Shown one piece after another: positions 5,495 to 9,929 of a stretch of DNA of 9,929 bases. Every line of letters begins with the position of its first letter. The first letter of the stretch is position 1. The stretch spans positions 1 through 9,929 of the forward strand of contig JAGKWY010000124.1 in the NCBI GenBank assembly GCA_021151625.1. The letters are read 5' to 3'. A program made the position numbers and the translations under genes. A model generated the notes under the pieces. The model did not search any database, was not told the DNA's origin, and saw nothing but the letters and a program-made list of their open reading frames with translations. Source of the stretch: Gammaproteobacteria bacterium. GTDB lineage: Bacteria; Pseudomonadota; Gammaproteobacteria; Pseudomonadales; Cellvibrionaceae.

Positions 5495-8400
5495 TTAATA
5501 AACTTCAAAATCCCACAGTGAAATTCCGTAACCGTTTGCACGGGTTACGCCGAGGATACGCACGTAACGGCCAGTACCGGAAACCACTTGATTATCGGTA
5601 CCGCCATCACTGTCCAGTTCGGATTTTATGGTAGTCCAATTGCTTGCATCGTTGGATACCTGGATGTTGTAAGCTTTGGCGTAAGCACCTTCCCACTTCA
5701 AAAACACGCGTGAAATAGTTTTGCTGCTGCCAAGATCTACGTAAATCCATTGGTTATCCAGGAATTGACTGCTCCAACGCGTCGCAGTGTTACCATCTAC
5801 CGCTTGTGGTGCTGAGTTACCATTCCATTCATCTGAGGATGCAACTGCCGGACGATTCAGCGCAAGGTTCACATTGCCCGCTGCACTGCTGGCAACAGAA
5901 CTGCTCGCCAAACTGCTTGAGCTTTTTACTGAAGACGATGCCGCAGAGCTTGAAGCAACAGCCAAATTATTCACCTGGAAATCATAAAGTGAATAACCGT
6001 AGCCAGTGCCACGCTCAGTGCCATACACACGCACATAACGACCAGTACCAGACACAGTCAATACTTCGCGACCACCAACACCGGTTGAGGTTTGGTAAAT
6101 AGTTGTCCAACTGGTACCGTTGCTAGAGGTTTGGATGGAGTAACTTTTTCCGTAAGCCGCTTCCCACTGCAACACGATTTGGTTGAAGCTGTGGTTTGCA
6201 CCCAGGTCCACCATAATCCATTGTGGGTCTGCTGAAATACTGGCCCAGCGAGTTGTTGCACTCGCATCAGTCGCGTTAACTGCTGCCCAGGCTTCGCCTT
6301 CAGTAGTAGATGCTACTGTTGGACGATTCAATGCCAGGTTTCCAAAAGGAGCCACAACAACGCTGCTGGTAGAACTTGCAACTGAGGATGACGATTTGGA
6401 AGAAGTGACTGCAACGCTGGATGAACTAATTGCAGATGAACTTCTCAGCGATGAAGTAGTAGCAACACTGCTGGAACTTCTGGATGAAGACGATGGTGCA
6501 ACACTGGAACTGCTTGCAGAAGCCACAGTGAATTTCATCCAGTTCAGATTAATCGCCTGGTTAAATACCAAACGCAATTTGTGTGCACCCGCCGTTAATG
6601 CGAGCTGTGAATTCACGTTTGCCCAGGTTTGCAAACCACCAGTGGATGGAACATTGATTACCGCTTTTTGCACACCATCCACCAACACATTGATAGTGCC
6701 TGATGCTTCGCTCGCAACACGCAAACTCAGATCGTAATTCGCGGCAGAACCCGTTACGTTGTATTCCACCCACTCACCGGCAGCTACATCGCTCAGGTTA
6801 AGGAAACCGGAAACATCTTTGGTTTCTTCAACACGAACGCCGTTACGAGTTGCGTAATTTTCTGCTTGTACGAGCTTCGGCAAGCTATGAACGCTGGCAT
6901 CACCATGCACTGGCATATTTACATAAATATTACCGAGTTCAGCCAATACACCGGATTGACGATAATCAAATAAGCCGTTGAACGGATGACCATTGCGACG
7001 ACCAGTGAACCAGGCGTAGCGTTGCATATCTGCATTGTTTTCAAATGAATCCACCACTTGAATCAGCATGCGTTTTTGATCATCCAATGTTTTTACCGTT
7101 TCCCAGGCAGAGAATTCCGTCATCCAGATTGGCTTGCCGTATTTCTTAAATTCATTTACGTACCACTCAACACCGTTAACATCTGGCATGTAAGCGTGAA
7201 TTGAAATCGCATCCACTTTACAAGTTGGGCAGAGACGGAAGAAATCATCGAAGTAATCAAATGGACTGTAATAGGTAGTGCCATTTTCAGTTACACAATT
7301 ACCACAGTAGTTCATCGCCACGCTGACAATTTTTAAACCGAATTCATTGGCAATTGCTTCCAGACGCGGCCATTGTGCAACAGCTTGCGATGGAGTCATA
7401 TTCGCTTGATCAATAAAGTTAGGTTCGTTAAACGCGAGGATATACTTCACATCCGGATGCGCAGCGATGTAAGCACGCATGGCTTGATCGTTGAAATTTC
7501 CGTTCCATGCCATAGGCACAAATTCAACACCGTAGTTTTGGTAAACATCTTTCACTGCCAAATCCGGGCTGTGACTCCAGTTGTACCACCAGCTAATGCC
7601 TTTGGAAATCACCGCGAGGTCTTCTACCGAGTGAGTGCCGTAACCCAAACCGCGTTTTTTACTTTTGCCGGCTTTGCCAAAATCTTTATCAACAAAAATT
7701 ACGGTTTTTGCGCTTGAACTTAATTCACCATCGTTCACTGTGAGTGTTACGTGATAAGAACCTTCGCTGGTGTAAGTGTGATTTGCCGTTACGCCAGTGC
7801 CAGTGGTGCCATCACCAAAATCCCAACTGTAAGTTAACGCATCACCATTTACATCCACAGATTTACTGCCATCAAAAGCAACGATTGCTGGCGCAACGCC
7901 GCCCATGATGGAAGTTTTTACCGCAGCTGATGGAGCGCGATTTACGACAGTACCGTTAGTGCCCGGATCTTTTGCTGCTTGGCCACCAGAGAGGTAAACA
8001 TCATCGATACTGATACCCGCCGTTTCGCCACCACCGAGTACTTGCAGCAATTGGCGTACATCAAATAAATCCAGATCTTTGGCGAGTTCACTCACCGGGA
8101 TTTGGATTTCATGCCATTGCCCATCGCGCGCAAAGCCGTAGGGATCACTGCCCGCTTTAAAATTAATCCACTTTTGGCCAATGCCATTCAACGGACCACT
8201 TTTGAAACCGATTTGGAAATCGCCAGTGTGGGCAGTTTTCAACGAGAAATGCAATTTACCGTTAGGATTATCAAACGCCGTCAGGTTAAAACCATCGCGC
8301 GCGGTTAAGCCCATTCCGTACCAGCCTTTGCCGGTGGATTTTAAATGCAATGCAGAATTGCCTTCTTTATTGACACCGGTTTCGAGTGTGAGGGTGTTGT

Positions 8401-9868
8401 CCCACAGGAATAAATCACCGCTCACACCAAACGCAAACTCACCGGCGTTTTTGTGATCGGGCGTTTCGGTGTAAATACCGAAGTTGCCAAATTCAGGCGC
8501 TTGTAATGCAATGCTTTCGGTTAAATAAATATTATCGAAGGCGATTTCCATGGTGGCTGCGGGTGCAGGGCCAAACACGCTGAAAAAGGTTTTGATGGTT
8601 TCAAAATCCAGGTTGCCGAATTTGCTCAATGGAATTGCAACGTGACGCCAGGTTCCGTCGCGCACTAAACCGTATTGATCACCACCTTCATTGAAATCCA
8701 CTTTGCCATCGCCACCGGACGTACTTGCCATGCCGATACTGAAACTGCTGGTGGAACTGGTTTTAATATCCAGATGCAAATAACCGTGTTTGTAATTGCG
8801 CATGTTGTAGTCTTTGTGGACCAGGCCCATGCCCCACCAGTTGCCCGGCGCAATCGAGTAAGCCAAAGCGCCGCTGCCTTCGGACGGTGAAGTGGCGATA
8901 TTGGTCATATTGTTCCAAACGTAAAGACTGGTGCGATCGCCCCAGTTCAATTCGTTCAACACCGGAGTTGTCTCTGTACTTACACCGAAATTGCCGCTGG
9001 GAAGATCATCGCTCGCGACTTTCAACTCGGTATTGGCATTTGCATAAAGGCGCACGTAATCCACATACATTTTGCCAGGGAAAGGTGCAGTGATTTGCGC
9101 GGGGTCAGTGATCTCGACAAAGTTAAAGCCACCAACAGCGAGATTCAAAATAATGGACGCGGGGTTGTCACGGAATTCCGACATATTGGGGTCGGTGATG
9201 TCCATGGTGAAGTAAGCATTGCCATCGACACTGATGGTTACGTTGCTCGGCGTCCAATCTAGTTTGTAGGTGTGGTAATCCTCGTAGAGGTTAACGGGCA
9301 ATGTGGTCGATGCAGCGTTATCCGCTTGCAGCCAATCGCTCCAGGTTCCCGACTCATGCCACCAATGCATTGCCGCAGAAACTGATTTGTTTACCGTGCC
9401 GTTTGTCTGTGCAGATTTATAACCAGCTTCGAGGATGTCCCACTCGCCGGATTTTGGCCAGCCATCCAGACCGAAGTTGGTGCCCAGCATCCAGAACGCG
9501 GGCCAGAGTCCGTTATCCAGACGCGGGATTTTAATGCGCGCTTCCAGGGTTCCGTATTTAAAGGCGACTCGTCCGTTGGTGTGCAAACGCGCAGAGGTGA
9601 ATTGTTTGCCTTCGTAGGCTTCGCGCTTGGCCTCAATGACGAGTTTGCCATCTTCTATGTAGGCGTTTTCGCTGCGGGCAGTATAGTACTGGAGTTCGCC
9701 ATTACCGTTGCCATCGCCGCCGACTTTGTAAGACCAGGTTGAGTTATCGATTCGCGTCCCGTTGAATTCGTCTGCCCAGATGGGCGTTTGTGCATAGCTA
9801 TTGGCTGCTGCCAAACCAACACCCAGGGCGAGCATGCCCGGTGTTAATAACCGCAAGGGAGTTTTCAT
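5495..9868 (-). CDS. Secreted multi-domain beta-1,3-glucanase: GH16 + two beta-sandwich modules + PKD + GH128 + CBM6 + two discoidin domains
   Basis: The 1457-residue protein starts with a signal peptide (1-26, cleavage after SYA). Domains in order: GH16 at about 28-276, with E142, D144 and E147 in GEWDILEAG, the laminarinase-type ExDxxE active site; two related jelly-roll modules (about 292-451 and 460-627), resembling the C-terminal galactose-binding-like domain of ExoP-type glucosidases; a PKD domain (about 643-727, WDFGDG at 682-687); GH128 at about 737-986 (KRGLGYG, ISWWYNWS, FVPMAWNG, acid/base E815 in FNEPN, nucleophile E918 in WMTEFS, RYAWF); CBM6 at about 996-1115 (QAENY, GEWVEYNV, NLNWMKF); a poly-serine linker; and two F5/8 type C modules (about 1175-1300 and 1332-1457). 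GH16 laminarinases and GH128 enzymes both cleave beta-1,3-glucan, so the protein is probably a dual-catalyst secreted glucanase. Ser linkers of this kind are typical of Cellvibrio-like bacteria. AGGT lies 8 bases before the ATG. A strong terminator follows the gene. Confidence 0.93.
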   Translation of the reverse strand: MKTPLRLLTPGMLALGVGLAAANSYAQTPIWADEFNGTRIDNSTWSYKVGGDGNGNGELQYYTARSENAYIEDGKLVIEAKREAYEGKQFTSARLHTNGRVAFKYGTLEARIKIPRLDNGLWPAFWMLGTNFGLDGWPKSGEWDILEAGYKSAQTNGTVNKSVSAAMHWWHESGTWSDWLQADNAASTTLPVNLYEDYHTYKLDWTPSNVTISVDGNAYFTMDITDPNMSEFRDNPASIILNLAVGGFNFVEITDPAQITAPFPGKMYVDYVRLYANANTELKVASDDLPSGNFGVSTETTPVLNELNWGDRTSLYVWNNMTNIATSPSEGSGALAYSIAPGNWWGMGLVHKDYNMRNYKHGYLHLDIKTSSTSSFSIGMASTSGGDGKVDFNEGGDQYGLVRDGTWRHVAIPLSKFGNLDFETIKTFFSVFGPAPAATMEIAFDNIYLTESIALQAPEFGNFGIYTETPDHKNAGEFAFGVSGDLFLWDNTLTLETGVNKEGNSALHLKSTGKGWYGMGLTARDGFNLTAFDNPNGKLHFSLKTAHTGDFQIGFKSGPLNGIGQKWINFKAGSDPYGFARDGQWHEIQIPVSELAKDLDLFDVRQLLQVLGGGETAGISIDDVYLSGGQAAKDPGTNGTVVNRAPSAAVKTSIMGGVAPAIVAFDGSKSVDVNGDALTYSWDFGDGTTGTGVTANHTYTSEGSYHVTLTVNDGELSSSAKTVIFVDKDFGKAGKSKKRGLGYGTHSVEDLAVISKGISWWYNWSHSPDLAVKDVYQNYGVEFVPMAWNGNFNDQAMRAYIAAHPDVKYILAFNEPNFIDQANMTPSQAVAQWPRLEAIANEFGLKIVSVAMNYCGNCVTENGTTYYSPFDYFDDFFRLCPTCKVDAISIHAYMPDVNGVEWYVNEFKKYGKPIWMTEFSAWETVKTLDDQKRMLIQVVDSFENNADMQRYAWFTGRRNGHPFNGLFDYRQSGVLAELGNIYVNMPVHGDASVHSLPKLVQAENYATRNGVRVEETKDVSGFLNLSDVAAGEWVEYNVTGSAANYDLSLRVASEASGTINVLVDGVQKAVINVPSTGGLQTWANVNSQLALTAGAHKLRLVFNQAINLNWMKFTVASASSSSVAPSSSSRSSSSVATTSSLRSSSAISSSSVAVTSSKSSSSVASSTSSVVVAPFGNLALNRPTVASTTEGEAWAAVNATDASATTRWASISADPQWIMVDLGANHSFNQIVLQWEAAYGKSYSIQTSSNGTSWTTIYQTSTGVGGREVLTVSGTGRYVRVYGTERGTGYGYSLYDFQVNNLAVASSSAASSSVKSSSSLASSSVASSAAGNVNLALNRPAVASSDEWNGNSAPQAVDGNTATRWSSQFLDNQWIYVDLGSSKTISRVFLKWEGAYAKAYNIQVSNDASNWTTIKSELDSDGGTDNQVVSGTGRYVRILGVTRANGYGISLWDFEVY
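5498..6346 (-). repeat. Tandem F5/8 type C (CBM32-like) modules at the C-terminus of the glucanase
   Basis: Residues about 1175-1300 and 1332-1457 are two copies of one fold. They share NLALNRP.VAS, TRW.S, QWI.VDLG, WE.AY.K.Y.IQ, WTTI, and VSGTGRYVR followed by GYG.SL.DF.V. Linker 2 separates them. The sequences have diverged between the shared motifs, which argues for an old duplication or separate acquisition. These modules usually bind glycans, but the ligand here is unknown. Confidence 0.85.
5879..5959 (-). repeat. Second poly-serine linker (glucanase residues 1304-1330)
   Basis: This short stretch is rich in Ser with Ala, Val, Leu and Lys, and joins the two discoidin modules. It looks like a flexible spacer and has no predicted fold. 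Confidence 0.85.
6356..6520 (-). repeat. First poly-serine linker (glucanase residues 1117-1171)
   Basis: About 55 residues are dominated by runs of Ser interrupted by Val, Ala, Thr, Arg and Lys, linking CBM6 to the first discoidin module. Low-complexity Ser linkers are common in secreted plant-wall enzymes of Cellvibrio and relatives. The DNA is repetitive and a likely site of length change by slippage. Confidence 0.88.
7988..8995 (-). repeat. Tandem duplicated beta-sandwich modules between GH16 and PKD
   Basis: Glucanase residues about 292-451 and 460-627 share one pattern: NFG.(S/Y)TET near the start, then LF/Y.W(N/D), W.GMGL, G.LH..(I/L)KT, F.IG, D.YG..RDG.W..(V/I).IP.S, and a final I..D(N/D)(I/V)YL. 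They are clearly duplicates at the protein level. The nearest thing I recall is the C-terminal module of ExoP-type glucan hydrolases. Glycan binding is a plausible role but not shown. Confidence 0.7.
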
Positions 9869-9929
9869 GGTGATACCTGTTTATGGTTATTGGATTGCTT
9901 TTATTAGTGGTTCTCTCTGCTCGATTAAC
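9869..9929 (-). promoter_or_regulatory. Leader of the glucanase gene, cut by the window edge
   Basis: These 61 bases lie upstream of the glucanase ATG. A modest ribosome binding site (AGGT, 8 bases before the ATG) is visible. I see no convincing promoter; it probably lies beyond the window. Confidence 0.4.

Noticed and set aside
6183..6737. 184-residue plus-strand open frame rich in Leu, Glu and Asp
   Set aside because: It is the reverse of the Ser-linker and CBM6 coding region. The acidic, repetitive composition is a by-product of the serine codons.
1..9929. Search for a defence system, toxin-antitoxin pair, phage genes, CRISPR or insertion sequence
   Set aside because: No matching protein motifs, terminal inverted repeats, direct target repeats or spaced repeats were seen; all long frames are explained by the genes listed.

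Overview
The window looks like chromosomal DNA from a polysaccharide-degrading gammaproteobacterium of the Cellvibrio/Saccharophagus/Teredinibacter type. The evidence is large secreted multi-domain glycoside hydrolases joined by serine-rich linkers, a CE2-family esterase, and a membrane-anchored AraC-type regulator next to a hydrolase gene. The genus is inferred from this style and was not tested. I see no tRNA, rRNA, CRISPR array, transposase or phage gene.

Layout, left to right. Positions 1-1704 (minus) hold the 5' part of a secreted GH5 glycoside hydrolase with a C-terminal carbohydrate-binding-like module; its 3' end lies outside the window. A 401-base non-coding region with several inverted repeats (1705-2105) separates it from a divergent gene at 2106-3269 (plus). 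That gene encodes a protein with about seven membrane helices and a C-terminal AraC-type DNA-binding domain. It converges, with a 9-base gap, on a minus-strand group: a CE2-like SGNH esterase (3279-4400), a small secreted protein of unknown role (4436-4963), and a PchB-type isochorismate lyase/chorismate mutase (5042-5353). The leader of the PchB-type gene contains a long inverted repeat that includes its ribosome binding site. A strong intrinsic terminator (5430-5461) separates this group from the largest gene, 5495-9868 (minus, 1457 residues).

That gene is the main item. It encodes one secreted protein with two different beta-1,3-glucanase-type catalytic domains, GH16 near the N-terminus and GH128 in the middle. 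Between them lie two tandem beta-sandwich modules and a PKD domain. After GH128 come a CBM6 and two F5/8 type C (discoidin/CBM32-like) modules carried on poly-serine linkers.

Taken together, the locus suggests extracellular attack on beta-glucans (laminarin, callose or fungal/algal wall glucan are the likely targets). The GH16-GH128 protein would cut beta-1,3-glucan, the GH5 would act on a related beta-glycan, and the CE2 enzyme would remove acetyl groups from an accompanying polysaccharide. The AraC-type protein is a candidate local regulator. The PchB-type gene does not fit this theme and may simply be a neighbour.
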